From positions 30,406,501-30,470,500 of the forward strand of contig NC_080559.1 of NCBI RefSeq assembly GCF_030253575.1: a stretch of 64,000 bases of DNA, given 5' to 3'. The translations under genes and the position numbers were made by a program. Shown here piece after piece: positions 11,582-24,075 of this stretch; position 1 is the stretch's first letter; every line of letters starts with the position of its first letter. Below the pieces are notes generated by a model. The model ran no database searches. It was not told where the DNA came from and worked only from the letters and a program-made list of their open reading frames with translations. The DNA comes from Rhododendron vialii. Lineage: Eukaryota > Streptophyta > Magnoliopsida > Ericales > Ericaceae.

Positions 11582-13216
11582 CTATGGTACACAGGGTATA
11601 CCGTATGTCTAAATTATGACAATTTGTGATTTTCATTATGATGATTTTTGGTTTTCTAATGCATATTTTTGATACTAGTTACGACTTATACTTTAAAATT
11701 TACCTGTTGAACAAGTCATTAGTAGGTTATCCATAATTAAAAAATATTGTTATTATATAACCATAATTATTCGTACCAGAAACCATAATACTTGTACCCC
11801 AACCAAGTATATGTGTACAATATCACAAATTAAATAATGTTACCCATAAATGTTATGACAACACAATAAATTGAAATTATCTTACCACAATGAGTCGTAC
11901 CAAAAATTCTTTGACACGTATGATATTTCGTAACAAAATCAAAATATGTCGTACCAGAATCAACAATTGTTATACTTAAACAAAATACATATGTAAAATA
12001 CCACAAATTCAGTAAAATAACTAAATTTGTTATGACAACACCTAAAATTGTCATTTCTTACAATAATGTGTCGTATCAAAAGAAAACATATTTAAATACT
12101 ACAAATTATATAACAAACCATAATTGTTATGACAATACCATAATTTGGCATTTTTATGCCCAAACTGTCATAGTAAAGGAAATTGATTAAAATATTCCGT
12201 AACAAGACCAAAATACCACAAATTCAGTAATATAACCAAATTTGTTATGACAACACCATAAATTGACGTTTTCATACCCACAACGTGTCATATAAAAAAA
12301 TTCAATCGAAATGTTCAATTAATGATAATTATAATTAGCAAAATACCATACCACAAATTCAATAATATAACCAAATTTATTATGATAATACCATAAATTG
12401 ATGTTTTCATACCCATAACGTGTCGTATGAAAAAAATTCAATTGGAATGTTCAGTTAACGATAGTTATAATCAACAAAATACCAAACCATAAATTCAGTA
12501 ATATAACCAAATTTGTTATGACAACACCATAAATTAACGATTCCATATTCACAACGTGTCGTATAAAAAAATTCAATTAGAATATTTAGTTAACGATAGT
12601 TATAATCGGCAAAATACTATACCATAACTAAACGTCGTTAGCGAGTATATTTTTAGAATGATCGATCATAATTGTTAAAATATCAAGTCATACGATATTT
12701 AGCATTGTCACCAAAATTAGATATCGACAACTGCGTAATCGAAAAAATTTAATGTATCCAGATATAAAAATGAAGTTGATCGTTTATCATTAGACCCTTA
12801 ATCAAACAAAAAAAAATTCTTTTACTGTTGAATTCGGGTGCCGATGAAAGGGCTTTGTGTCGCGGTTGCAAGTCAACCGTACATTCAGTTACAACAGAGA
12901 AATTGGTTTTATATCAAGTATATTGAATGCACATTTCTAAATGTTCTTTTGATACGACACATTATGGTAGGAAAATGCCAATTTTTTATAGTCATAACAA
13001 TTATGGTTACGCTATATAGTAATTTGCAGTATTTTACAAATGAGGGAGAGTGAGAGAGAGTTAAGTAAGAGAGAATAACCTATAACCTGCTAAGCCATTT
13101 TTTCATTTTATTAATTGATTTAATAAACGGGTGGTCCGGATTATTCACTTTTAAATCCAATGGTTTAAAATCATGGTACATATGGTACACCCCCTAATAA
13201 GGGGTGTGTACCATAG
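11582..13216. repeat. AT-rich unit bracketed by a 12-bp inverted repeat
   Basis: CTATGGTACACA at 11582-11593 is repeated exactly inverted at 13205-13216. Just inside the right end is a second small palindrome around GGTACACCCCCTAATAAGGGG. The interior is very AT-rich and holds a tandem array. No target duplication was found, so calling it a transposon is a guess. Confidence 0.35.
11850..12620. repeat. Degenerate tandem array, unit about 105-135 bp
   Basis: The phrase GTTATGACAACACC (or one-base variants) recurs near 11852, 12029, 12137, 12246, 12379 and 12515. The last three to four units also share CAAATTCAGTAATATAACC, CAACGTGTCGTAT and AAAAAAATTCAAT in the same order, with a spacing of about 130 bp. 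The earlier units are more diverged and shorter. No unit encodes anything. Confidence 0.7.
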
Positions 13217-13300
13217 GACTACCCTTTTTGTTTTTGTGTTAATTAACTTGGTTTTAAAATCAGTTCATCTTATTCAAAGACCAACACTCTTGATTCTGTT

Positions 13301-13850
13301 GCGTAAAAATACCCTATCACTCGCCAACGGAAGCGTAACGAAAAACAATCACACAAAAGAGACACAAGATTACGTAATTTTCCAAACTCGGGTACGTCCA
13401 CGGAGAGAGAACAACTTCCACTAATATTGAATGAGTACAATGAGACACAAAATACCCTACTCTAGCTCTCAAGCTCTCGGTATTTTTATCTCTCCCACAC
13501 TCACCAATATTCTCACAATTTTGCTCTTTCTCACACACTATGCTCTCTGCCTTTTTTTTCTTTCACACACCGCACTTTACTTCATGGCACATCACTACTT
13601 TAAATACATGACACTAGCTCTAGCACAAAGAGACTCTTGATCTGCCGAGAAGAATATGGATGCAACACAACAAAGGCTTCTTGGAACCAATTAAACACCA
13701 CAATTACTCCATGCTCAACCGGCTTAAATATTCCAAAAAACACACACAATAACTTAAGCCAATAAATGCACCAGCCAACCAACTATTTTCCTTTTCTTTT
13801 TTCAAAAAACCACTACCACATGGGCAAAACCCAACAGATTCTAACAGAGT
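13301..13850. mobile_element. Possible solo-LTR relic
   Basis: The stretch runs from TGTTGCGTAAAAATACC to AACAGATTCTAACA, with TG/CA-like edges and the phrase CGCCAACGGAAGCGTAACG, which resembles plant LTR sequence. No target duplication and no internal region are present, so this is weak. Confidence 0.25.
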
Positions 13851-14227
13851 TAAACCTGATCATGATACGGCAATCGACAAATACAACCGTTATTGGTGGC
13901 TTACCTGAAAACGGCTTCACAGTTCACACTACATCTGCAGATTCTGCACCGGAAGAAACCAAGGAGATCAGAGAAAAAAAATAATGATGCATGTCCAAAG
14001 AATTCGTGAGAAAGAGAAAGCAACCGTTATCATGTAACTACTGGAATAAGAATTTAAGAAAGGGATTTAATGTGTAAGAAATCACAAAATTTACCAGTGT
14101 TATGCGTATTCTGTTTCGAGATGGATAGGTTTTCGAGTCTGTTCACCTTTGTCGGCGACATCTTCTTCAATTTTACTTGCCATGGAAAAGAGGAGAGAGC
14201 TCTGAGATTTGTTGAGACTCGTTGTTT

Positions 14228-14252
14228 GAGAGAGAGAGAGAGAGAGAGAGAG
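14228..14252. repeat. (GA)n microsatellite
   Basis: About twelve GA units. The surrounding 13.85-14.79 kb shows no recognised gene. Confidence 0.9.
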
Positions 14253-14788
14253 TACCTTTCTATGTTCTTGCTTTCCGGTAAAAGCAACGGAAAAACTGAT
14301 AAAGGTTAGATACGATCGCCAAAAATCCGGAAGGTACCAATTTGCCGAGTGAATTCCGAAGAACCGATATATATGGAGTATATTTAAGTCTTCTGCAATG
14401 GAATTTTAAACAAATCGGGATGGAAGAAGTAAGTAGCTCGAAATTAAGGGTACACATAGAGAAGAGGTAAGGATGCATCATATTAAGCCAAACATCCAAC
14501 TAATAGAGGCTACGAAAATCACTTGCAAACCTGCCAAAAAAAAAGAGACGAAAAAAAAAAAAGAGATCCAATAGCTAACAAAAAAAATCCTTTTCATGAT
14601 AGTGCAAGCTGGCCAGCCACCTCTATGAATCTATGATGTGGTAGCTCTAGTAAGTTACTCTCATTGAATGCCGGCCAAGAGCAAATGCTCTGCTTTATGT
14701 AAAGACCATGTTTGAACCAGTTGAGATCAGAGGGAGGAAAGTTTGAACCAGTTGAGATACGAGGGGAGGAAATTTTCGAAAGTGAACT

Positions 14789-15123
14789 ATGGATGCTTCT
14801 TCCTTCAATTTTCCATTCTTGTTTTTTCATCTGATTGTGGTTAACAGCATTGTCATCGTGCCATCATCTTCGACCACCTTTAACGTTACGGTTGCCAAAG
14901 ATGGCTCCGGACAGTTTCAGACGATATCTGAAGCTGTGTTAGGTGCACCGACCGACGGATCAAAATAACATCTACTTCATCAATATCAAGCCAGGATTGT
15001 ATGAAGAATACGTGTCGATACCAAAAGCAAAACCGTTTTTAGCCTTGATCGGCAGTGGAGCCGACAAGACTAAAATCACAAGTAACCAAGAACGGCTTCG
15101 GAACCACTAAATCGGCTACACTC
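14789..15123 (+). pseudogene. Pectinesterase (pectin methylesterase) first exon, broken
   Basis: Pectinesterases de-esterify cell-wall pectin. The ATG at 14789 opens a hydrophobic leader (PFLFFHLIVVNSIVIV) followed by TFNVTVAKDGSGQFQTISEA, the standard family N-terminus. The frame then breaks at GSK (stop at about 14966) and resumes in another frame as NNIYFINIKPGLYEEYVSIP and FLALIGSGADKTKITSNQ. A second slip precedes NGFGTTKSATLG. A GT donor follows at 15124. No later exons carrying the catalytic Asp, Asp and Arg were seen, so this is a dead first-exon relic. Confidence 0.75.
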
Positions 15124-15229
15124 GGTAAGTAGATTCAAGAGATGATCAAATCCAAACAAAGTTGGTTTGTTTGTTCATTTAATTTCCAAAATGCGCTAGG
15201 CTGATATGCACATGACATGATTAGAAGCG

Positions 15230-15300
15230 GGCACGACACTTGCACGACACGAGCACGGCACTGCCACGACACGAGCACGACATATGCACGGCATGAGCAT
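15230..15300. repeat. Short degenerate tandem repeat (GCACGACACGA)n
   Basis: About six copies of a 10-12-base unit such as GCACGACACGA, GCACGGCACT and GCACGACATAT. It lies about 100 bp past the pectinesterase relic. Confidence 0.6.
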
Positions 15301-17654
15301 AAATTTTTTTGCCTTATTTGCAATAAGGATGGTGAAGACGGAAGATACACACGTCTTAAACTTCAATGGGCCACTGCTTAATTGGCTAACTCAAGTCTCG
15401 CCGAGTTTTCAACGGTAAGTTCTTGCAACAAAAAGTTGTCGCCTCTAACAATTGATAACATTCACCAACCAAATTCATGAGAAATGTATAAGAACAATTA
15501 AAATTAACCATCAGTTTCATGCTTTGATTTGGAGGCATGGTTCTACAACAAAACGTCCCTATAACTCCTCGGTTCTTGGAGATTTAGGAGGGCCACTGTT
15601 TCAGTGGTATTCTGAGAGCAGCCACTTTGTGCATATGTTTGTGCATATGTTGCTAAAGGTTAGGTCTGTCTCCAATCATCCCCGCCCATACCCCCAATGA
15701 TTGAAAACTAGATGGGTTATTTTATGTTGTTATTGTTGTATCAGTTTCATGCTTTGAGTAATAGTAATAAACTTCTTTTAGTCTTCTGTATATACAACAA
15801 ACCTTTAGAAACTCATATTACATTTCCTAAACACAGTACGTATTCCAGATTTCTCCCTAGGAATAAAATACCACCTCTTGCTAAGTTATCTATTCTATAT
15901 ATATAGAAAGTAAGTTCAACTTTAATTAGTAGCATGGCTTGTTGCCTTTCGCAATCCATCAATTTCCAAACCTTTTTTCCCTCATAGATAGGAAAATGGA
16001 AGAAGCAAAAAAGAAGAAGAAATATGGCGGAGTACTGCAAGTACTGATCACGTGCTAGTATGAAGATCATTCTCAGGCCCTCGACCCAAAAGCACAAGCA
16101 ACACAAATGAAGAGAGCAACACCTTGGCTTGAACTTAGGTTCAAGATTACCCGTTATTTTTGTTTGGTCGCGTGGCTCCATGCTACCCACCAAAACAATG
16201 TAAAGCTTGTTCATCAAACCAGGTTTGGTTGTTTCAGTGTCAGTCGATTTACTTCGATTTTCTCGGTTCGGTTGTAAAAAAATGAACTATCAAGTGATAA
16301 AACTCTTGATAGTTCATGAGTCATAGCCACAATAATTTGAAAATTTTTGGATGGCAAAATTCAAATTTATTAATTGCTATTTTTGCTTTCAAAAGAATTG
16401 GACAATCTCATGTGAAATCAATATCAATGGAAAACCGAATGGATCCACATCGAATGTGCTTTTTTTATGTTAATTGGCAAAACAGATGATTTTTTGCTTG
16501 GGTTCAAGTTATGCAAACGCACCAAAATTCGAGCCCAAAACAAATCTGAACACGAACCAATAAAGTTTTGGTTTGATTGTGCCATAATTTGGACAAAACT
16601 GACCCATTGTCATCCCTAACCAACGATGCTCCATCTAGTAATTTCTGTCTTGAACTAGTTTTTACTATAAAAAAATCAAATCAATGCTTGTTTTAGACAA
16701 TATAACAAAGACTTTACCCGTATGTTTAAATAGCATTAACAAAATAGGATTTTAGTGGTTTTTTTTCTTCCGTGCATAGTGGATGCTTGTATTTTTATTT
16801 ATTTTTATCATCAAAACACTGATTTCCCTCTTTTTTTCTCCAGTAATGGCTTCCACAATGAATTTTCGGTTCACACAACTTGCTTCCTCTTTGATAATTA
16901 ATGATGTAGAACACTTACTTTCCTTTGTACCAAAAAAAAAATAATTGATGTAAAACACATAGAGGCCCAATTCCACGATCAATTGGACCGGTCAAAACTT
17001 CGGAAGACCAAACGATATTTAATTGTAGATTACCTGATTTGGCAAAATTTGGACAAGCTCGGATCGAGCCCAAACTTGGTGGACTAACTTAAAATCATGT
17101 TGCGATCAAGACACACCGCCCCTAAAGTTGTGATTAATGGTTGTTTTCAGCCCAATTCCTTCATTTAGGCATTCAATTGAAAGTTTTTACCATTTTAGAA
17201 AAAATTTAATTTGTTAATAACTCTTAGCGAATAATTCCTTTGACGTTGGTTTTAGTTGGGAAAGTCTTGTTTTTATTTTCCGTTAGTCAATTTTGGTAGT
17301 TTCCCCAAATTCCGGAACTCTTTATTTTTCGCCATGTTTTTAGGGATTTTAGGTTTAGGCCTTATAAAATGGGATAATTAAATTCAACAAAATAAAATAA
17401 AAAAATCTTTCTTATGTGCATAGCACGGGTAGTATGCTTGTATTGGTACTAAGAAAAATGATTTTGCCCTATCATTTTCTTTTTCTTTTTTTGAAATGCC
17501 GTAGCACCAATAAATCACATTCAATAGCAATGAGCATTTTCAATGCACTCCAAGGGCTTGTGTCACTGACGGAGTATATTGGTATTTTATGGATGCGATA
17601 GTTTCATTTTTATGATATTTTGTGAATTACCACTACTAACATACATAGTCAATA
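15301..17654. other. Intergenic, nothing recognised
   Basis: AT-rich. A 134-residue open frame on the minus strand (15813-16217) resembles no family I know and has no coding-like composition. I see no gene. Confidence 0.5.
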
Positions 17655-17926
17655 CTCCCTCCGTCCCTTTTTAAATGTCCTACTTCGTAACTCCAACTTA
17701 TTAAAAAAACATCATCATTATACTTTTCACATCAACTTTTTCCTCCACTTTCCCTTCTTACCCATCATCATTACACTTTTTACTCATTAACTTTTCAAAA
17801 TGGAATCTACTTTTAGGGACAAAATAGATAATGTACCAACTTTTACCCACTAACTTTACCAAATGGACACTTATTAAGGGACAGCCCAAAATGGAATACT
17901 GGACTATAATAAAGGGACGGAGGGAG
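17655..17926. mobile_element. Stowaway (Tc1/mariner) MITE, 272 bp
   Basis: The ends are CTCCCTCCGTCCC and its reverse complement GGGACGGAGGGAG, flanked by the TA target duplication (17653-17654, 17927-17928). It is non-coding and lies about 260 bp downstream of the bL9m stop codon. Confidence 0.9.
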
Positions 17927-18188
17927 TAATTAGTTTCCTCGCTTCTCTGTTTTGAAGGACGTGATTAATCTGAGTTCAACTTTTAACTATTCGTCGGGTT
18001 TTAGTCAAGAAGATGGAAAATGGTGTCTCCAAGCCTGCGAAATTTTCTTAACCTCCTCTCTTCTTGTCTAAGGATACAAAATCAAGGGTAACTGTGTGCA
18101 ATAGTGAAAACATTTAGGGTTTTCAAACTGTGGGCCAAGACCGAAACATCCATCCATATAATTCATCAAGCTAAGAAGCTTGTCTTGA

Positions 18189-21100
18189 TTACTTCCTCCG
18201 GATTTTGACATTGAGAGTCCACTGAACTTTACCCGGTGGCAAGGGGATGGACTTTGGCAAGTGGAGCGGCAACTCAAACTCTCCCAAAGAGGTCAGAGGA
18301 TTCGGAAGCTGCAGGTTTTCAGGTTCAATTCGCACAAAAAGTTGCCTCGCTACCTGATGCAATACATGAAACGTAATCAGTTTATGAGCGAACCAGTATA
18401 ATCACTTTGTGATTGTAAGCATTATAGCAATATAAACTACTAGGGAGCTCCCCTGATCTGTCAACTCCGTCAATCAAGTGAAAAAGAATAAAGGAAAATC
18501 TTCACTATTGGAACCCCAAAAAAAAAAAGAATACAGTAGCACCTTAGGCTTTTGAATGCCTGTCCTAGAATACAGAAAATTTACCGAATTGTATGTGCAA
18601 CATAGACCCTAATTTCTATGACAAAAGCATAAATTTGCCAAAATGAACGTGAATAGGGACCGTAAGAAAGAAAATAACAAAAGAACGTAATTGCCAACAA
18701 TGAGATATCCAGTTAACTAGAAATATAAACTACTAGGGAGCTCCCCTGATCTGTCAACTCCGTCAATCAAGTGAAAAAGAATAAAGGAAAATCTTCACTA
18801 TTGGAACCCCAAAAAAAAAAAGAATACAGTAGCACCTTAGGCTTTTGAATGCCTGTCCTAGAATAAAGAATTTTGTACAATAACAATACAGAAAATTTAC
18901 CGAATTGTATGTGCAACATAGACCCTAATTTCTATGACAAAAGCATAAATTTGCCAAAATGAACGTGAATAGGGACCGTAAGAAAGAAAATAACAAAAGA
19001 ACGTAATTGCCAACAATGAGATATCCAGTTAACTAGAAGTTGGGACTGAGGCCCGTTGTGTAGAGGTTTATGCAGAATCATACAAATAGGAGAATCTCTC
19101 GTCTCTTACAAAGTGACTACATTACAGCGGGCCTCAATAGTCGTAAAGGTGCTATGCATCCAAGGACGGAACCAATTTTCCAGCGTTCAAGTCTTTCGTG
19201 TTATTTGTTCCCAAATTTTGACACGTTGAATAAAGAAATATATTGCACGAATCATTGATTTTTTCCTAGTGAATGAGCTAAAAGTGGTGGCTAAAGGCAT
19301 ATGGAAATAAGATGTTCTTCCCTCCTGCTTTTCTAATGTTCCAGTGCTTCCCAACTTAGGTGTGGTCAATCTGCCGACATACATCTTAGGAAACACTTCA
19401 TGAAGCACGACATCATACTATTCAAACTTCAAAGTGATGGATACATATCTTCATATAGTGGTGAGGCCCTTAGATAATGTTCCAAGTATAAGAAGCTTGC
19501 AGTCATCACACTTGACATTTTGGCTTTCACGTCATCAAACTTTCAGTTCACAAGTTCACATCATACATAATTTAACAAATCCTGCTATCAATTACAGTAG
19601 ATTAAGCCTTAAGGCGGTTTTGACATATTTACCGTAGACCTGTAGTCAAGAAGAATGACATGACAGTAGTGGATAGTCGGGCTAGGGGAAAAGGAAGACC
19701 TAAACTGACTTTGAATACCGTGTTACGGAAGGACTTGGGCTTGCTAAATCTAAGTGAAGTGAAGAGGTAGCCCTATACAGAGCTCAATAATTGAGATTCA
19801 TGTAGCTGACCCCAATTGATTGGACACAAGGCTTGATTTGGTTTGGTTTGGTTTACTCGAAAAATTATTTTAAATACAATGAATGTTTCAGATTGTTTGT
19901 GTGGGACCCCAAAGTGGGCCCCACAAGTTGTCTGTGCGCATAGTCTTTTTGTTTGGTGACCACGTGAACTGTTTTCGTCCAATATACGAACTTCCGTTGT
20001 CTAATAGACCAAATGGGTTGCAATTGGGAAGTTAAGGGATAAAATATATCTTTGTTATAGTTTAGGGATGAAGTAGCAAAAATGTGAATAGTTCAAGGGA
20101 TAAAAACGAAATTAACTCTTAACTCTATAAGCCAGACTTTTGATTTCCTCATTTCCCCTTAAATAGGCTCATTGCACATTTCAAAATTACCATTGGAAAG
20201 ATAGGCAGTTACAAAATCCTCTTACTTGTTTTAGTAGAATAAAGAAATCCAAAAGAGCCCAAGAATAGACAGACAACAGCAAAACCATACCTCGGCCACG
20301 AGTTCATCTTTTGTCACAGGTGAGCGTAATTCATTTTCACCACTACCAAGCCTTCTTAGAACCTGTTAAAATATACAAATGAAAACAATATCACATATGA
20401 TGTAATAGGTAGTCATACAAAAAAGGCTCTTTGTATCAAAGAAGCTAACTTCCTAAATCAAGAAAGCATTAGTTTATCGTCCCTCTGTCATATGCTCTGT
20501 GAATCAAAAATTTTAGTGTACTAGTCTTCTGATTCAATGCCCTAGCAACCAACTTCAGAGTTTCAATAGTTGAAAGACATTAGGCCCATCCCACGAGCAA
20601 GGTGAAACTTACAAAATCAATCCTTCTTAAGCACTCGAAACATTAGATAAACAAAATAATTGTTATTCTACTTCCAAAGTTTTCAAGCCATTGACAAAAT
20701 ACCATCTGTTTTCATATCCAACTCAGAATTTGAGTACTTTGCAGACACTAGCAGGTTCATTTAATTTACAAAGCCAACTAAGCATCGTAAAAGATAATTA
20801 TCAACCATAAAAATAGTAACATGTGAAGAAACATGAGAGAAATAGACTATCAAACACTTCATATGTGCATTTTAGAGCTTCTGAGTGGGTACAAACCAGC
20901 TTAGCATTGTCGAGACGTTTTGCCGCCGTTTGATATTCTTTCATATGATCTTCATCAGTCTTTTTAACTACTTTAACCTCTTCGACTTCCTTCGGTTCAT
21001 ATATCTGGCCAAAGCAAGCGGAAAACATAGGTACAGAACATGGTGTAATTTAACTAAACAAAGCCTTGCAAATTACGTATTAAGAAAGAGACACATTAGG

Positions 21101-22704
21101 ATCATGCATCATAAGCAGAATAACATGTCCACACAAGTTTTGATTCTTTTGAAGATACCACAACGTCAAACTCAGAATTATCCCGGCAGAGAACGAGTTT
21201 CAACTTACATTTTAAATAAATTCTAATTTTGAGTCAGGCACAAACAAGACATATCATAAAAAGTAGAAAAAAAAAAAATTGAATGATAGATGACCAATTG
21301 GTTTGAGACAAAATTGAACATCAAATAGGAACCAATCCTTATTGTTTTGTTAAATATTCCTCCAGAAATATATAGTATCATTGCAGCTTCCAGGTAAACC
21401 AGACACTACTCATGATTCCATGAACTCATGTCACACTGTGGAGTCATCGGTCATTCAAATATACCTTGCCCGATAGCCATTGGAATGACAATCCCAGTAC
21501 AGAATACACAAGGACAAGGCCAAAATCACGTATGCTTCAGACTTCCTCTAAGGTGAAATGCTATAAACAGTTCTTCCATGATTAACTCAAATCACAGAAT
21601 CTGCTAACTCTTATCTCAACCAACAGCAATAGAAACATCCAGCGCAAGTACACAAGATGTTTTTCTAAATACTAACCAAGCAATGTTATTCCATAAATAT
21701 TTCACGAAAATTCGTTATTGACGACAATGGCAGCTTCCAGATGAACAATATCATAGTCATAAACTTATATCCCTATCAGGAGTCATAAGTCGTACAAGTA
21801 TACTCAATAAGCATCTGAATGACGATCCTACTATCAGACAAAAATTAACATCAACAAAACAACGTAAGCTTCAGGCTTCCTCTAAGATCACGTGTTAAAA
21901 ACAAAAAGTCTTTCCATTAAGTAAGCTAAATTACAAGACCTAATCGTTTTTATTTCAACCAACCACGATGGAAACATCCTATCCAAGATCACACTTGTAT
22001 AATCACCAGAAACTTTCAAAAATCTCCTGATACGTACATTCTCAGTACAAGCACAATTTCACCATTCCATCTTGTCGGTGAGCCAGTGTGTGTGCAAATC
22101 CAGCAACCAACAGCCCCTTTGGATTGAGTGATTTGGTGAGGAAAGAAAGGGTTTTGATTTCTCACCATTTCAGGCGAGAAATGGTGAGAAACAAAGCAGA
22201 CCTTGCATTTACACACATTCCTCATCATTCCTCACCTATTTATCCATACACGTGGTGGGATTCTCCTTTCTTTTCTTCTCTTTTATGTCTATATACTCAT
22301 ATTCATAAACAATACATATACAAAAACATATACATATGCCACAAATAATGACCTTGCGCTGCTCACTTATAAGATGAGCGAATTTGTCGATATTCGGCAG
22401 GGCAAGCAACTTGGGCATCAGGTGGTTGCGAAAGTATCCCGGCGCAACCTTCACTGTCTCACCTGCTTTTCCAAGCTTGTCTATATTCTGCAATTTATCG
22501 AACAAATTCGATTGATCAACAGTGAACAAAAATCAAGTTGCAAAAGAAACAAATAAGAAGAAAGGGTTATTGAATAGGGATCACCGTTGTGAGAATGACT
22601 TCCAGCTTTCGGTATCTAACACCTTGACCAGCAAAAAGCAAAGGATGGTGCAGTACACGATCAGAGCTCTGGAGAAGCTTTCGGCCGTATTGAATGTAAG
22701 CCAT
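18189..22704 (-). CDS. Mitochondrial-type ribosomal protein bL9 (L9 family)
   Basis: The product is a large-subunit ribosomal protein, 199 residues from five exons: 22585-22704, 22353-22487, 20897-21004, 20291-20362 and 18189-18353. All exons are whole codons (phase 0) with GT-AG borders. Exon 1 gives the N-terminus MAYIQYGRKL and then GVRYRKLEVILTT. Exon 2 holds the L9 signature KAGETVKVAPGYFRNHLMP at about residues 46-64. Exon 3 is charged and probably forms the connecting helix (EVEEVKVVKKTDEDHMKEYQ). Exons 4-5 form the C-terminal domain ending in WTLNVKIRRK. Sequence and length match the nuclear-encoded Arabidopsis L9-like protein At5g53070 as I remember it; mitochondrial rather than plastid location is inferred from that. 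Introns 2 and 4 are long (1.3 and 1.9 kb) and carry repeats. The gene looks intact. Confidence 0.9.
18429..19038. repeat. Tandem segmental duplication in bL9m intron 4
   Basis: The segment 18429-18721 is followed directly by a second copy (18722-19038). By eye the copies are identical, except that the second carries about 24 extra bases after CTGTCCTAGAATA. The high identity suggests a recent event. Confidence 0.85.
19640..19855 (+). mobile_element. RTE-clade LINE, 3' end fragment
   Basis: Reading forward gives degraded reverse-transcriptase tail residues (GRPKLTLNTVLRKDLGLLNL). The RTE tail phrase ATTCATGTAGCTGACCCCAA and the repeat GGTTTGGTTTGGTTT follow. It is 5'-truncated and lies in bL9m intron 4. 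Confidence 0.7.
22158..22191. repeat. Perfect hairpin in bL9m intron 2
   Basis: TTTCTCACCATTTC is followed after six bases by its exact reverse complement. Surrounding GTGAGGAA/TTCCTCAC words suggest the centre of an older MITE. Confidence 0.55.
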
Positions 22705-23030
22705 CCTGTGTATTTGCACGCACTCAAATCTCGCACAGCTGAGAAAAGAGTGGACAAGGATTCGATTAGGAATCCGAGTGAGAGATTACAGAATGTTCTG
22801 AAACCCTAAGTAAGAAAAGATATGCCGAAGGTTATATTCCCGATTTTGGCAACGGAAGCGGCGGCGGAGATAGACGGCGGCAGGGTGGAAGTCCTAGGGC
22901 TCTGTCTGTGTTCGCTGAACGCCCTGAATCGATAGTTCCAGTCCAACTGAGAGTAGTCTAATGGGATGATAATTTTTTATTTATTTTTTAAATCCCCCTT
23001 ACAATTTGAAAAACCTGAATATTATATTAG
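22705..23030. other. Upstream region of the bL9m gene
   Basis: Promoter and leader side of bL9m. I see no convincing TATA box. The stretch 22840-22900 is unusually GC-rich (GGCGGCGGAGATAGACGGCGG). Confidence 0.4.
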
Positions 23031-23320
23031 AAAAAGGGTTGTGATTTTGGCACTCCAAAAATTGATGGAATGGCTCCAAAACTGAACTGAATCGATACAC
23101 AAAACGTCGTCGTTTTGGAGCCCCTCCATCAGTTTTTGGAGGAGAAATGCTAGGTGCAAAGAAAATGGACAAAAAAAATACCTTTAAAGTGTACATAAAC
23201 AGCTCAGATGCACTGCAAAGTGAATCTGAGCAGTTCATGTACACTTTAAAGGTATTTTTTTTGTCAATTTTCTTTGTCCCTAGCACTCCTCTTTTTGGAG
23301 TGTTAAAATCAATTTCCTAG
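23031..23320. repeat. Outer foldback element with a nested MITE
   Basis: Left arm TGATTTTGGCACTCCAAAAA...GATGGA...GGCTCCAAAAC is answered by GTTTTGGAGCCCCTCCATCAGTTTTTGGAG and, after an interruption by the inner element, TGTTAAAATCA. Removing the inner insertion and one copy of its duplication restores a continuous right arm. Confidence 0.6.
23142..23291. mobile_element. Inner MITE with 9-bp target duplication (Mutator-like)
   Basis: A 150-bp foldback element starting GAGAAATGCTAGG and ending CCTAGCACTCCTC. Its arms pair over about 60 bases (CCTTTAAAGTGTACAT...ATGTACACTTTAAAGG). It is flanked by an exact 9-bp repeat TTTTTGGAG (23133-23141, 23292-23300), typical of Mutator-class insertions. 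Confidence 0.75.
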
Positions 23321-24075
23321 AAAAAAGAGAAATTATCATCAAATTATATAATCTCGCCCCCCATCTAAAGATATAGCCTGTCTCTCCTCTATTTTTTTTG
23401 TTAAAAAATTAATAGTAACAGCTTTAATATTTTTCAAGGCATGAAACAACTTTATATTAAAATTAGTCTTAATGAATTTTAATTCTAATTTTTTTAAGCA
23501 AAATAATAATACCAACAATAATTACTTAAAGTGTTGGGTTAAAATTAAATAAAATAGTAGTAAGTAATGGGTTAATATTGTCATTAATCAAATACTACTA
23601 ACTTTGTAGGCAGCGGAAGAAGAAGGGAGATGAGAGGTTGGGAGTATAGATGCTGCTCTGCTTAGTTTGATCGAGTTAAACATATGTCCAACTGCTTAAT
23701 TCAAAGTGCAAAAAAGATTTGTAAAGTCGACTTTGGACCCATGCATGCTTAATCAAACTTGAGCATAAATTATGTCAACTACCTCAACTCGAGATCAAGT
23801 CTTGTGTATCTAATTTAAAATATATTTTTTAAGTTTGTGCATTTCTTATAAGGAAAATGTCATAAATAATTCAAAAGAAAAATGATTACCACACTCTTTT
23901 TTATTTATTAATTATGACACTCTTTTTCTTGTCTTTGTCATATCATACTCAAAAAGGGGGGGGGGGGTGTGAAAATTATTTTCCATTCAAAATTGAACAT
24001 TAGAGGGTAAGTTATTCAAGAAAAAAATATGTTACAGGGTGTAACCGTAATTTAATACTAGTTCAATTTCAATAT
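23321..24075. other. Intergenic, AT-rich
   Basis: There is no recognised gene. A G run (GGGGGGGGGG near 23956) is the only odd point. Confidence 0.5.

Noticed and set aside
11850-12620. CRISPR-like array
   Set aside because: Units are about 105-135 bp, degenerate, AT-rich and without unique spacers; this is a plant tandem repeat.
15813-16217. A 134-residue open frame as a new protein
   Set aside because: Hydrophobic and low-complexity, with no homology I recognise and no splice or promoter context.
22522-22809. A 95-residue forward open frame
   Set aside because: It lies opposite the first exon and leader of the bL9m gene on the other strand.
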